Part shown: piece by piece, positions 9,609-18,677 of the stretch
Position numbering within the stretch: the first letter of the stretch is position 1
Layout of the letters: each line of letters starts with the position of its first letter
From: Gammaproteobacteria bacterium
Lineage (GTDB): Bacteria > Pseudomonadota > Gammaproteobacteria > SZUA-140
Assembly (NCBI GenBank): GCA_015488555.1
Contig: WFNO01000005.1
Span: 1 to 62,251, forward strand
Length of the DNA: 62,251 nt
Direction: 5' to 3'
The notes under the pieces: generated by a model
What the model was told of the DNA's origin: nothing
Seen by the model: the letters and a program-made list of their open reading frames with translations, nothing else
Databases searched by the model: none
Translations under genes and position numbers: made by a program

Positions 9609-10571
9609 TCATGGCCGAGAGGGCACATCGGCCGGGCGCGAACCCCCGCGCATGCCTTGTCGCACCTCCTCCAGGATCTCGCAGATCCGCGACATGCCCT
9701 GCAGGATGCGTGGTCCCGGCCGACTGACCCAGTCGGCGGGCACGGTGTAGAGTCGCCCCAGACGCACGGCACGCAAGTGCGGCAATTCCCGCCAGCGGGC
9801 AAAAGGGTCTCCCGCGGGTGGTTTTGCGGTAATGAAGACCCATGGATCGGCGCGCAACAGGACTTCCACGTCGATGGTGGGCGTGGCCTGCTCCAGGCGG
9901 GAGAAGGGATTGTCGCCACCACAACGCCGCAGGAGTTCACCGATGACATGGCGGCCATTCACCGTCATGAGCGGTCGATCCCAGAGCTGATAGAACACCG
10001 GCACCGGCGTCTTGTCTCCGTAGCGCCGGGTCAAGTCTCGCAGGCGCGTCCGGAAACGGCCGGCCGCCTCCCGGGCCCGGCTCTCGTGGCCCGTGAGCCG
10101 CCCCAGGTCTTCCAGTTCGGCGGCGATGCGCGCCAGGGTGTCACTGGCAGCGACATAGACGGCGATGCCGGCTTCTTCCAGGCGCTCCAGATCCGCAGGT
10201 TTGAACCCGCTGCGCCAGGCCACCACCAACTGCGGGCGCAGGATCAGCAGGCGCTCCAGATCCACCCGGAAGGCGTCCCCCACCTGCGGCAGGCGGCGCG
10301 CTTCCGGTGGGTGATCGCTGAAGGCCGACACTCCCACTACTGCGGCGCCGGCCCCGATCTCGAACAACATCTCGGTCACATGGGGCGCCAGACTCACGAT
10401 ACGCGCGGCCGGTGCCTCCAGTCGCACCGCCTGCCCGCGGGCATCCACGACACTGACCCGCCCCCATGCATACGGCGCCGCCAATACCAGGCAGAACACA
10501 CCCCCCCACAGGATCGGCTCGTGCCAGCCGCACCTGCGCTTGCCGAATGAGAATAAGAGATAGGGGATCAC
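9609..10571 (-). CDS. btuF: Cobalamin ABC transporter substrate-binding protein BtuF
   Basis: This periplasmic class III solute-binding protein has the helical-backbone fold. Conserved features are ARIVSLAPHVTEMLFEIGAGAAVVG near the N-terminus, the WRSGFKPADLERL region, and the C-terminal WVFITAKPP and PRILQGMSRI segments. I place the start at a GTG (10571) five bases after the cobC stop, giving a basic stretch (GKRR) and a hydrophobic signal (ILWGGVFCLVLAAPYAWG). A longer frame would run into cobC. The partner permease and ATPase are encoded at 33018-34918. With cobC, the riboswitch and btuB nearby, B12 is the likely ligand. The exact start is uncertain. Confidence 0.88.
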   Translation of the reverse strand: MIPYLLFSFGKRRCGWHEPILWGGVFCLVLAAPYAWGRVSVVDARGQAVRLEAPAARIVSLAPHVTEMLFEIGAGAAVVGVSAFSDHPPEARRLPQVGDAFRVDLERLLILRPQLVVAWRSGFKPADLERLEEAGIAVYVAASDTLARIAAELEDLGRLTGHESRAREAAGRFRTRLRDLTRRYGDKTPVPVFYQLWDRPLMTVNGRHVIGELLRRCGGDNPFSRLEQATPTIDVEVLLRADPWVFITAKPPAGDPFARWRELPHLRAVRLGRLYTVPADWVSRPGPRILQGMSRICEILEEVRQGMRGGSRPADVPSRP

Positions 10572-10575
10572 GCAC

Positions 10576-11175
10576 TCACCGCAACTGCAAGGCCGGCGGC
10601 CGCTCGCCATCACCGCGAATGCGCAGGAGCGCCGCATGCCCCACGTGCAAGCGGAACAGATGCCCGGGCGGGGCCCCCAGGAGATGCGCCACCACCGCAC
10701 GCATCACCCCGGCATGCGTCACCACCAGGAGGCGTTCACCGGGATGGCGGGCCAGCACCTCCTCCCACACCGATTGCACGCGGGCCATAAAGGCCGCCAC
10801 GCCCTCGAAGCCCGGCGGGGCCGCGCCCACGGGGTCGTGATAGAAACGCCGCAGGCAATGCGGATCCCGGGCTCGTAACTCCGCGGCACTGCGTCCTTCC
10901 CAGAGACCGAAGCCGATCTCCTTCCAGCGCTCGTCCACCTCCAGCGGAACACCCAGTTCTCGCGCCAGATGCTGCGCGAACGTCCGGCAGCGACTCAGTG
11001 GCGAGCTGAGGACGCGCTGCCAAGGCGCCTGCCCGGCCACCGCTTCCTGCATCTGCCGCCAACCGCGCTCGGTGAGGGGATCGTCCCGCCACCCCCGGTA
11101 GCGGCGCCCGCCCAGCGGTTCCCCGTGGCGCAACAGATCCACTTCCACCCGCATGGTGGCAGACGCTTCGTTCAT
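10576..11175 (-). CDS. cobC: Histidine phosphatase, alpha-ribazole phosphatase-like CobC
   Basis: A 199-residue phosphoglycerate-mutase-fold protein with the catalytic LLRHGEP motif near residue 15 and the second histidine in VVTHAGVMRAVVAHLL. WKEIGFGLWEGRSAAEL is typical of CobC. CobC removes the phosphate of alpha-ribazole-5'-phosphate (or of adenosylcobalamin phosphate) during nucleotide-loop assembly. Its start overlaps the ampD stop (ATGA), with a GAAGAGG ribosome site, and btuF follows after five bases. The B12 role rests on this context, since the superfamily is broad; a general small-molecule phosphatase is the alternative. Confidence 0.8.
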   Translation of the reverse strand: MNEASATMRVEVDLLRHGEPLGGRRYRGWRDDPLTERGWRQMQEAVAGQAPWQRVLSSPLSRCRTFAQHLARELGVPLEVDERWKEIGFGLWEGRSAAELRARDPHCLRRFYHDPVGAAPPGFEGVAAFMARVQSVWEEVLARHPGERLLVVTHAGVMRAVVAHLLGAPPGHLFRLHVGHAALLRIRGDGERPPALQLR

Positions 11176-11741
11176 ACCTCTTCTCCGATCAGACGCCGGC
11201 GGAAATACGTCCAGCGAAAGGCAGGACCGGGATCGGTCTTGCGCTGTGGTGCCACATGATAGTGACCCACGATACGCTCCGGACGGATCAGCGGATAATG
11301 TGCCATCAACAGCTGCGCGATCTCCACCAGCACTTCGTATTGGACCGTCTCATAGGGGATGTGATCGCAGCCTTCCAATTCGATCCCGATGGAAAAATCG
11401 TTGCAGCGGGACCGCCCTTCGAAGCAGGATTCCCCCGCATGCCAGGCCCGTTTGTGAAAGGGCACGAATTGCGTCACGCCGCCTTGACGATCGATGAACA
11501 GATGGGCGGAGACCCGCAGCCCCGCCAGTTCCGAGAACACGGGATGGGCACCCGGATCCAGGCGGTTGGTGAACAGGGCCTCCACGTGGCCCTGACCGAA
11601 GCAGCCCTCCGGCAGGCTGATGCCATGGATCACCAGCAGATCGATGGCCGTGCCCGGCGGGCGCTCGTCGTGATTGGGAGAGGGCAGGCGGCGCGCCGAC
11701 GCCAGCCATCCGTCCTCGATACGCGCGTGTATGCCATCCAT
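11172..11741 (-). CDS. ampD: 1,6-anhydro-N-acetylmuramyl-L-alanine amidase AmpD
   Basis: This cytosolic zinc amidase removes peptides from anhydromuramyl products during cell-wall recycling. With the start at 11741 (MDGIHARIEDGWL) the protein is 189 residues, the usual AmpD size. Zinc ligands are visible as His39 (VIHGIS), His160 (VGHYH) and Asp170 (KTDPGPAF). GIELEGCDHIPY carries the conserved glutamate. An in-frame start 18 codons earlier is open but lacks homology. It heads a short minus-strand operon with cobC and btuF. Confidence 0.93.
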   Translation of the reverse strand: MDGIHARIEDGWLASARRLPSPNHDERPPGTAIDLLVIHGISLPEGCFGQGHVEALFTNRLDPGAHPVFSELAGLRVSAHLFIDRQGGVTQFVPFHKRAWHAGESCFEGRSRCNDFSIGIELEGCDHIPYETVQYEVLVEIAQLLMAHYPLIRPERIVGHYHVAPQRKTDPGPAFRWTYFRRRLIGEEV

Positions 11742-11796
11742 GCCGTCATGATACCATCCGCGCGGCCATCGGAAGGGAACCGCAGGGCGGGACAAA

Positions 11797-12708
11797 CTAG
11801 CGGGTGTGTGGATGCTGCAACAGACAGGCCTTGAGGTCGAGAGCCGTCATCAGATCGATGTCCTCATACTGATCGCCCATCAGACGGCTCTTCAAGGCCA
11901 CCACCACATGTTCCTCGTCGCGCCGCAGGATCCGCCCCTTGATGATGAAAGAGCGCATCTGCACCGGCAGATCCACGGCCACGATCACCGCGCGCCGCCG
12001 AGCCAGCTGATGCTTGAGATTCTCGCTCTCCGGCAGGCGCAGTTTGAAGCTGGACTCGGTGAAATCCACCAGCAGGCACTCCCAGGGGCCTTCCTCCTCG
12101 CTGAAAAAAAGCTTCACGGGGATCTGAGTCTTGATACGATGATGCTGGCGCTGATCCACGTGCTGCAAGGTCTCCGTTTGCACCTCCAGCACGATCACCG
12201 AATGATTGGCGTAATATCCTTCCTTTAGCAACACATTCTTGCGGATGCGCGCGTCCACGTGCGGCACGCCCTTGTGCGTGAAGACGGACATGAGCGTGAA
12301 CTGCTCGCCACGCTGAAACCAGCCGCCGCTCTTGAGGGCTGCTTTGCTCACATAATCCAGATCCTTGTTGGTCACTCCCACATCGGGAATGACGAAACAG
12401 AAGCTGTACAACTCCCGCAGGGTCACATCCTTCCAATCGTCGTCCAGCACGATCGAAGGCGTGCCCTCACTGGAACGTTCCACATGGATGTCGTTCTGAG
12501 TGTAGACCAGATAGTGATTGAGCCCGTAGGCAATGATCAGAGACTCCAGCACGATGTCCTTGCGGAGCACCGGAAAATAGCGAATCTTACCGCCGATGGG
12601 GAAACATTCCATGACCTCCACCACCCGCTCATTGTCTAGCAGTTTCGGGACCTCGGGCAGGGCTGATTTCCCTTTCCGGGTCGTGGATTTGGCCATAAAT
12701 CCAAACAT
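11797..12708 (-). CDS. PilZ-domain protein
   Basis: The 303-residue cytosolic protein starts at 12708, where GAAGG lies at proper spacing. The C-terminal third contains DQRQHHRIKTQIPVKLFF and later VDFTESSFKLRL, fitting a PilZ domain. The usual RxxxR and D/NxSxxG c-di-GMP motifs are only partly preserved (QHHR and DFTESS), so nucleotide binding is doubtful. The N-terminal ~190 residues (IRYFPVLRKDIVLESLIIAYGLN...) are not recognised. It lies between ampD and a hairpin repeat and may link c-di-GMP to the type IV pilus or surface life, but nothing proves that. Confidence 0.72.
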   Translation of the reverse strand: MFGFMAKSTTRKGKSALPEVPKLLDNERVVEVMECFPIGGKIRYFPVLRKDIVLESLIIAYGLNHYLVYTQNDIHVERSSEGTPSIVLDDDWKDVTLRELYSFCFVIPDVGVTNKDLDYVSKAALKSGGWFQRGEQFTLMSVFTHKGVPHVDARIRKNVLLKEGYYANHSVIVLEVQTETLQHVDQRQHHRIKTQIPVKLFFSEEEGPWECLLVDFTESSFKLRLPESENLKHQLARRRAVIVAVDLPVQMRSFIIKGRILRRDEEHVVVALKSRLMGDQYEDIDLMTALDLKACLLQHPHTR

Positions 12709-12771
12709 CGCGCTACCTTCAAGCCGATACTCTGCAAAACTTGCAAAATCGATGCCCACCATCCTCAAGGT

Positions 12772-12818
12772 GGTCGGTGACAAACGCAAATACAAATGAT
12801 TTGCGTTTGTCACCGACC
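12772..12818. repeat. Hairpin repeat copy 2 (perfect 20-bp inverted repeat)
   Basis: Arms 12772-12791 and 12799-12818 pair perfectly around the same 7-base loop as copy 1 at 6994-7048. The 47-base core is identical between copies. This copy lies in the divergent space between the PilZ gene and the lipoprotein gene, about 64 bases upstream of the former, so a terminator role is unlikely here. Confidence 0.9.
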
Positions 12819-12928
12819 CCGGGATGAAAATAGGGTCTCGTTTGTCAGCGGCTGCAGGCTGGGGTAGAGTGGGAGAAACTCCCCGCATCACAGACACCGG
12901 CAACCACCACATGAGGGAGGTCAGCCAG

Positions 12929-14722
12929 ATGTTGCGCCCTGCTCCGGTTCTCGCCGTGACATGCGCCCTGTTCCTCAGCGCTTGCGCCATTCTCAAGCCG
13001 CCCGCCAAGGCCCCCGCCTGGACCACCTACGAGGACGTCCCCCTGTTGAACCTGGCCATGGATGGGCTGCGCATCGGCCTGCTGGCGGACACCCGGATCG
13101 CCACGGAACAGAACCTCAGCCTGCTGGCTCGCGATGGCCGTACCGCGCGACCAACCTCTACCCGTCGTCCCCCCGCCCTCGAGCGACTGGCGCCGGACAT
13201 GCTGACCTACGCCTTGCGGCGTCTCATCGACGAACAGGATGTGGCACTCATCCTCTACCTGGGCAACGGCGCCGAAAATGGCTGCAGCGACGAACTGAAT
13301 ACCGTGTTCGAGATCCTGGAACGCTTTCGCCGTGGCGAAGGCACGCGCAAGGGAACGCCGACACCCATCTTCTACGTCATCGGCAACCATGACTATCTGG
13401 GCGGCGGCTACACCCCGGCCATGCCGGACCGCAATCGCCTGTGTTTCGACAGTCCCGTGGCGCTGGATACCCGGCTCAATACACCGGTGGACAAGTTCAC
13501 GCTCCTCACCCGCATTCATGCCTTCAACCAGGCCAATTTCGACGGTTCCATTCCCGGTATGGAACAGGTGGCCGCCGCCTGGCGTTACATCGACAGTTAC
13601 GACGAGAAACGCCTCTACGAGGCCTGCGTGATACGCGACCGGGGGCGCTATCAACACGTCAAGGCGGGCTGCTACCTGGCCGGCAAGTTGATCTACAAGG
13701 ATGGCTCGGAGATCCTCCTGGTGGACAGCTCCGATTATTACGATGGCGGACACGACCGAGGGGGCTTCGCCGGTGCCCCCGTTTTCAAGAAGTCCTGGTA
13801 CGGGCTGACGGGTTGGATCTCCACTCGCGGCCCGGGAGATCCCGAGGCCGAATGCAGTGCAGAAGACCCACCGCTCATCAGCCAGGTACAGTGGTATCGC
13901 TGCCAGCAAACAGAACAGCCCCCACCGGTACGCATCGTCGCGGCCCACTATCCACCGTACAGCTTGTCGCCCATCGCCCGCGTAGTACTGAACAACCAGG
14001 ACACTCTGTGTGCCCTGTCTCCCCTCTTGCTGCCCGAACCCCGCCATGGCAACTTCTGGTTCTCGGCCCTCACCCAACGCCCGCGCAGCAACACCACCAT
14101 CCGCTTCGATCTCGGCCTGTGCCTGGGTGAACCCGAGAGCCGTGACCTGGAGATCGGCACGCTCAACATCGGCTCCACGGTGGACTACGATCGTTTTCTG
14201 GACCGGGGCACCACCGAACGGCTGGAGCGCACCGGCTCCATGGCCCAGTTCGTAGGCTTCGAACCCGGTGCCTACGTGGCCAGCATCGCCATGGTGGAGA
14301 GCGACAAGGGCAGCCGCATCGTGACTCGCCACGTCTCGCCCGACATCCGCCGCTGCGATGCCGTACTCGAAGCACTGCGCCGTGAACCCACGGTGGCATC
14401 ACCCCACTACGTCCCGGTGCGGGATTCACTGGCCTACCAGAACCTGTTCGGCATGGGTAGGGGTTTCCTGGCAAAGGACTGGACCCGTTACGACCACGTC
14501 TATGCCCACCGCAATCTGGAACAATTACTGGATTATTTCACGCTGCGTTTCGTCGCCCCGCACGAATCAGGCGGGCTGAGCGCAGAGGACGTACGCATGT
14601 GCCTGGCGTTGGAAGCCTCGCGCCTGGCCAACATCCCCGGCGCGGAAGGCTTCGAGTGCAAGACCTGCCCATCGTGGCGCCGCATGCGCCGGCTGGAATT
14701 CGAGGAACGCGCCAACTATTGA
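12929..14722 (+). CDS. Lipoprotein with degenerate calcineurin-like phosphoesterase fold
   Basis: The ATG at 12929 follows GAGGGAGG and gives a lipoprotein signal ending LSAC (Cys19). The 597-residue mature protein resembles metallophosphoesterases: GLLADTRIAT at the place of the first D-x-H motif, YLGNGAENGC at the GDxxD motif, then a clear VIGNHDY, and IVAAHYPPYS for the late histidine motif. The first two motifs have lost metal-binding residues. It may therefore be a catalytically impaired or altered enzyme held at a membrane face. The C-terminal region from about residue 470 is not recognised. It has no obvious partner; the neighbours are the PilZ gene and a small secreted protein. Confidence 0.65.
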   Translation: MLRPAPVLAVTCALFLSACAILKPPAKAPAWTTYEDVPLLNLAMDGLRIGLLADTRIATEQNLSLLARDGRTARPTSTRRPPALERLAPDMLTYALRRLIDEQDVALILYLGNGAENGCSDELNTVFEILERFRRGEGTRKGTPTPIFYVIGNHDYLGGGYTPAMPDRNRLCFDSPVALDTRLNTPVDKFTLLTRIHAFNQANFDGSIPGMEQVAAAWRYIDSYDEKRLYEACVIRDRGRYQHVKAGCYLAGKLIYKDGSEILLVDSSDYYDGGHDRGGFAGAPVFKKSWYGLTGWISTRGPGDPEAECSAEDPPLISQVQWYRCQQTEQPPPVRIVAAHYPPYSLSPIARVVLNNQDTLCALSPLLLPEPRHGNFWFSALTQRPRSNTTIRFDLGLCLGEPESRDLEIGTLNIGSTVDYDRFLDRGTTERLERTGSMAQFVGFEPGAYVASIAMVESDKGSRIVTRHVSPDIRRCDAVLEALRREPTVASPHYVPVRDSLAYQNLFGMGRGFLAKDWTRYDHVYAHRNLEQLLDYFTLRFVAPHESGGLSAEDVRMCLALEASRLANIPGAEGFECKTCPSWRRMRRLEFEERANY

Positions 14723-14755
14723 AATCTGCACCACGACCGCCGGCAAAAATTGCCG

Positions 14756-15019
14756 TCAGCGTAGTCGAGGGTGCAGGTATTCCGCCTCGCAGGCCTTACG
14801 GATGAGTTCTGCAGCCACGTCGCTGCCCACACGGGGCAGATAGGCGAACAGACAACTGCGGTACTTGCCCTCGCGCACGTCTTTGCCTTCGCCGCTGTCG
14901 AGCGGCGCCGTGGTGATCATTGTCCGCGGTACCCCTGGCGGTAATGCTTCGAGTGGAGCGGTACGATCGGCGGCCAGAACTGGAGCCGCGCCCAACAGCA
15001 GGGCCAGGGCCACGGTCAT
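14756..15019 (-). CDS. Small exported protein, two cysteines
   Basis: The 87-residue product has a signal peptide (VALALLLGAAPVLAA, cleavage near residue 16). The mature domain of about 70 residues contains KYRSCLFAYL and IRKACEAEYL. The spaced cysteines near the C-terminus resemble small periplasmic multi-cysteine families, but I do not recognise this one. It lies between the lipoprotein gene (convergent) and tRNA-Thr. An antisense open frame exists, so coding status is probable rather than certain. Confidence 0.55.
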   Translation of the reverse strand: MTVALALLLGAAPVLAADRTAPLEALPPGVPRTMITTAPLDSGEGKDVREGKYRSCLFAYLPRVGSDVAAELIRKACEAEYLHPRLR

Positions 15020-15130
15020 GAGGAGAACCCCTCGCAGGATGCCTTGTATGTCTCACTCCCCCGGGCCGAATCACTGGAGAACACAGCAAAGTGCGTGCCG
15101 GCTCTGGATGGGGCACGAGGAGAGGAAAGA

Positions 15131-15206
<76 letters not shown>

Positions 15207-15249
15207 GCATTTCAAGGTGCGCAATCAGGCAGGCAATTCTACTACAGGA

Positions 15250-16395
15250 TCAGGGTGACAAAAAGTCCAGCGCCGCCCGTGTCTCCCAATTCTCTTTGCG
15301 GCCCGGATCGTAAGGTGCGGGATCCACCTCGGGTGGCACGCCGGTAAGCAAGTCCGCCAACAGGCGGGCGCTGGCCGGCCCCAGGACCACGCCGTTGCGA
15401 AAATGCCCGCAATTGACATACAGCCCGGCAATACCGGGTACAGCCCCGATATAAGGAATACCTGCCGGCGCGCCGGGACGCAGGCCGGCCCATTGTCGAA
15501 CCAGGGGTTGCTCCGCCAGAGCTGGGATCATTCGAGCAGCCGCGGCCTGGAGATCCTCACGCACGGTTGAGGTGATGGAACGATCGAAGCCCACTTCCTC
15601 CACGCTGCTGCCCACCAGGATGTAGCCATCACGGCGGGGAATCACGTAGCGCCCTTGGCTGAGGATGATATGCCGCACCAGTGTGGGCTGAGCCCGATAG
15701 AGCAACATCTGGCCGCGCACGGGATACACCGGAAGGCGGACACCCAGCCGCGCGAGGAGAGTACCACTCCAGGCACCGCCTGCCACTACTACGTTCGGGG
15801 CCCGGTACCGGTCGCCCGCAGCCGTGCTCACGCCCTCCACATGCGCGTTCCTGTAGGAAATTTGGACGACCTCGACGCCTTCCAGCAATTCGATGCCGGC
15901 GGTGGACCGCAGTTCGGCCCGCAGGGCGCGCAGTAGGCGCGGATTGCGGATCTGAGCCACCGCCGGTAACCACAGACTCCGGTCCGGCACCGCTCCCACC
16001 GCTGGCTCCAGTTCCCGGCAACAGACTTCGTCCACCACTTCGAGCGCCTCCTGCCACTCCTGGGCCCAAGTATGGGCTGGCTTTTCCTCGCCATCCTCCA
16101 AGATCAATAAACCGCTCGGAGTCCATTCCGGATCGATACCGGTTGTCGCCGCCAGGTCCTCAGCCAGCTGCGGATAGACCTGCCGGCTCCACGTAGCGAG
16201 CACGTTCACCGCCTGTGGATAACGCCAGGGATAGAGCGGAGACAGGATGCCGCCACCTGCCCAAGAAGACTCTCCTCCTGCATGCCCTCGCTCCAGCACG
16301 CACACCCGCAGGCCGCAGCGGTGCAGCGTCCGAGCCGTGAGCATGCCGATCAGACCGCCTCCCACGATCAGGCAATCCGGTGTGCTCTCACCCAT
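15250..16395 (-). CDS. thiO: Glycine oxidase ThiO
   Basis: A 381-residue FAD-dependent oxidase of the DAO superfamily. The N-terminal CLIVGGGLIGMLTA is the Rossmann GxGxxG-type dinucleotide motif. GESSWAGGGILSPLYPW is the ThiO-specific segment, with VVVAGGAWSG and a C-terminal VNCGHFRNGVVLGPASA. ThiO makes the iminoglycine precursor of the thiazole of thiamin. No other thi gene is adjacent. The length and motifs are normal. It is transcribed away from the pilus operon with a 215-base gap. Confidence 0.92.
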   Translation of the reverse strand: MGESTPDCLIVGGGLIGMLTARTLHRCGLRVCVLERGHAGGESSWAGGGILSPLYPWRYPQAVNVLATWSRQVYPQLAEDLAATTGIDPEWTPSGLLILEDGEEKPAHTWAQEWQEALEVVDEVCCRELEPAVGAVPDRSLWLPAVAQIRNPRLLRALRAELRSTAGIELLEGVEVVQISYRNAHVEGVSTAAGDRYRAPNVVVAGGAWSGTLLARLGVRLPVYPVRGQMLLYRAQPTLVRHIILSQGRYVIPRRDGYILVGSSVEEVGFDRSITSTVREDLQAAAARMIPALAEQPLVRQWAGLRPGAPAGIPYIGAVPGIAGLYVNCGHFRNGVVLGPASARLLADLLTGVPPEVDPAPYDPGRKENWETRAALDFLSP

Positions 16396-16610
16396 CTCTC
16401 ATACCCTGCTAGCAGTTAGCCCACCGCTGAATTTTTCAGCCAAGCGGTCGATAAACACTGTGTCCACCCCCCAGGCGGCTTCATGGCGGGGATCACAAGA
16501 GGTGCCTGGGGGAAACTGCTGAAACTGCACAACGGCCATTCGTCGGCCTGCGGTGACTGTTCGTCGGCGATTCCGTGACTGTTCATGCCATCGATGTTAT
16601 CAAAACCCAC

Positions 16611-17099
16611 ATGAAAAACGCAGAGACAGGTTTCACGCTCATCGAGCTGCTCATCGCGTTGCTCATCGGTGCCATCCTGGCTACCTTGGCGGCGCCGAGC
16701 TTCATGGACACCATCCGGCGCAACCGCCTGGTATCCGCCAGCAACGATTTTCTTGCCACGCTGAATTACGCACGCAGCGAAGCCATCAAACGTGGACAGA
16801 CCATCACCATCTGTCCTAGCAACGACCAGGCCAGCTGTACCAGTTCTCCCTGGCAAGACGGCTGGATCGTGCAGGAGGAAAACTCCAGTGAATTGTTGCG
16901 TGCCCACGGCGCGCTGGACGGCGGGGCCACGCTCGTCAAAACAGATACCAGCACTACGCTCCAGTACACCCCGCGAGGGCTGCTCGCAGGCGGCAACAGC
17001 GCCACTTTCAATCTCTGCGTCGCCAGTGGTTTTGAAGGCAGGCAGATCGTTATCAGTGCTACGGGCAGGGCCAGGATCGTCGAATACAACGGCTGCTGA
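16611..17099 (+). CDS. fimU: Type IV minor pilin FimU/FimT (GspH family)
   Basis: A prepilin with the peptidase site G|FTLIELLIALLIG immediately after a short basic leader (MKNAETG). The pilin helix is followed by a GspH-type globular domain (LNYARSEAIKRGQTITICPS) with cysteines. The ATG at 16611 gives the usual short leader; the frame is open to 16575. First of a collinear minor pilin operon matching P. aeruginosa fimU-pilV-pilW-pilX-pilY1-pilY2-pilE. The minor pilin complex primes pilus assembly at the inner membrane. Confidence 0.9.
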   Translation: MKNAETGFTLIELLIALLIGAILATLAAPSFMDTIRRNRLVSASNDFLATLNYARSEAIKRGQTITICPSNDQASCTSSPWQDGWIVQEENSSELLRAHGALDGGATLVKTDTSTTLQYTPRGLLAGGNSATFNLCVASGFEGRQIVISATGRARIVEYNGC

Positions 17100-17121
17100 G
17101 AGAGACTACGGATAAAAACGG

Positions 17122-17628
17122 ATGAAACCTGCGATGATATCACGTTCCCTTTACGCCGCCTGGTATCCTGTCCACCGCCAGCGCGGAATTTCCATGATGG
17201 AGGTGCTGGTGACGGTGTTGGTCTTGTCTATTGGCCTGTTGGGATTGGCTGGCCTACAACTCACCGGCCTGCGTTACAATCACAGTGCCTATCTGCGCTC
17301 GCAGGCTACTCTGCTCGCCTCGGACATCATCGACCGCATGCGCGTCAACCGCGACCAAGCCCTCTATGGGGCCTACGATATCGATTTCGGCGACTACAGC
17401 AGCAGTATCACTTGTGCCACCGTGAACGCTGATTGCTCGCCCGCCGATTTGGCCCAAGCCGATCTCTCGGAGTGGAAACAGAACTTGCAGGACTTGCTAC
17501 CCTCTGGGGACGGTGCCATCGCGCGCGCCATCAACGGCGACGAGGTTCGTTTCACCGTAACCATTCAGTGGGACGACACCCGCGGCGAACAAAGCCCAGT
17601 GAGGTTGCCCGTGGAGACTCTCCTATGA
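17122..17628 (+). CDS. pilV: Type IV minor pilin PilV
   Basis: A 168-residue prepilin with a longer leader ending RQRG|ISMMEVLVTVLVLSIGLLGL, the PilV consensus (lacking the first-position Phe seen in FimU). The downstream LQLTGLRYNHSAYLRSQAT helix and the RMRVNRDQAL segment are typical of PilV. Its TGA overlaps the pilW ATG, so the pair is translationally coupled. Role: minor pilin of the priming complex. Confidence 0.9.
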   Translation: MKPAMISRSLYAAWYPVHRQRGISMMEVLVTVLVLSIGLLGLAGLQLTGLRYNHSAYLRSQATLLASDIIDRMRVNRDQALYGAYDIDFGDYSSSITCATVNADCSPADLAQADLSEWKQNLQDLLPSGDGAIARAINGDEVRFTVTIQWDDTRGEQSPVRLPVETLL

Positions 17629-18677
17629 ATCATGGCAAACATTGCAGTACAACCTGTATTCAGTCTCAGCACGGCATGACCTTGGTAGAGATCCTGGTGG
17701 CCCTGGCCTTGAGCTTGCTCCTGCTCGCCGGAGTGATGGAGATCATGCTTTCCAGCAAACAAGCCTTCCGCATCCAGGATGGGCTGTCTCGGCTACAGGA
17801 GAACGCCCGTTTCGCTATGCAGTTCCTGAGTGAGGACCTGCGCATGGCTGGTTATTCTGGTTGCAGCAGTGCCAGGGTGCCCAATAACATCGTAGACCTG
17901 GACGGAGACGGTGTAGCCGATGATGTATATGACTTCGCCCAAGACGGCCTGATAGGATTCGAATACCCTGCACTTCCCATTATCCTCACCGCTACCGAAA
18001 GCCTCACCCCAGTCGAGGTCACTCCGAATACCGACATCGTGGTAATCATGTATGGCTCTCCTGCTGAGTCATTCAACCTGCTGGGCAACCTGCAAGCAAA
18101 CAATGCCAACATCCAACTTCCACGAACCGACGTATTCGCTGCCGGTGACGTACTTCTCATTAGCGATTGCAGCACTGCTGATATCTTCTCCGCCACCAAT
18201 GTCACCAACGGTAGCAGTCGCACCACCATCGCCCATGCAAACAACAACAATCTAGACAACAGACTGAGCAAAGCCTACGGCACTGATGCCACCGTCATGG
18301 GCCTGATCAAAGCGGCCTATTATGTTGGCCCCAATGCCGTTGGCATCCCCAGCCTATACCGAAAGCGCATGGTGGGCAGTGGCATGCAAGTAGAAGAACT
18401 TGTGGAAGGGGTTGAGAGTATGCAACTCCTATACGGTGAAGATCTCGATGCCGATGGCATTCCTAACCGTTATATACCAGCGGATGCGGTGGGAAATTTC
18501 GCCAATGTAGTGTCAGTACGTATCGGCCTGCTGCTACGCACTATCGATGAGGTGGACCGCCAGCTCAACACCAATACCTATAATGTACTCGATGAAACCG
18601 TCGATCCCGCGGACGATCGCCGCCTGCGGCGCATCTTCGAAACCACGATCATGCTACGCAACAGGAACATTTCATGA
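17625..18677 (+). CDS. pilW: Type IV minor pilin PilW
   Basis: A 350-residue prepilin: leader ending QHG|MTLVEILVALALSLLLLAGV, then the PilW segment RLQENARFAMQFLSEDLRMAGYSGC. The ATG overlaps the pilV stop. An in-frame TTG far upstream (17433) would read through pilV and is rejected. The C-terminal VSVRIGLLLRTIDEVD segment, followed by DRRLRRIFETTIMLRN, is typical. Normal length. Confidence 0.92.
   Translation: MNHGKHCSTTCIQSQHGMTLVEILVALALSLLLLAGVMEIMLSSKQAFRIQDGLSRLQENARFAMQFLSEDLRMAGYSGCSSARVPNNIVDLDGDGVADDVYDFAQDGLIGFEYPALPIILTATESLTPVEVTPNTDIVVIMYGSPAESFNLLGNLQANNANIQLPRTDVFAAGDVLLISDCSTADIFSATNVTNGSSRTTIAHANNNNLDNRLSKAYGTDATVMGLIKAAYYVGPNAVGIPSLYRKRMVGSGMQVEELVEGVESMQLLYGEDLDADGIPNRYIPADAVGNFANVVSVRIGLLLRTIDEVDRQLNTNTYNVLDETVDPADDRRLRRIFETTIMLRNRNIS

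Noticed and set aside
12845..14332. 495-codon minus-strand frame opposite the lipoprotein gene
   Set aside because: The plus frame has ribosome site, lipobox and a GNHD motif; the minus frame has none of these.
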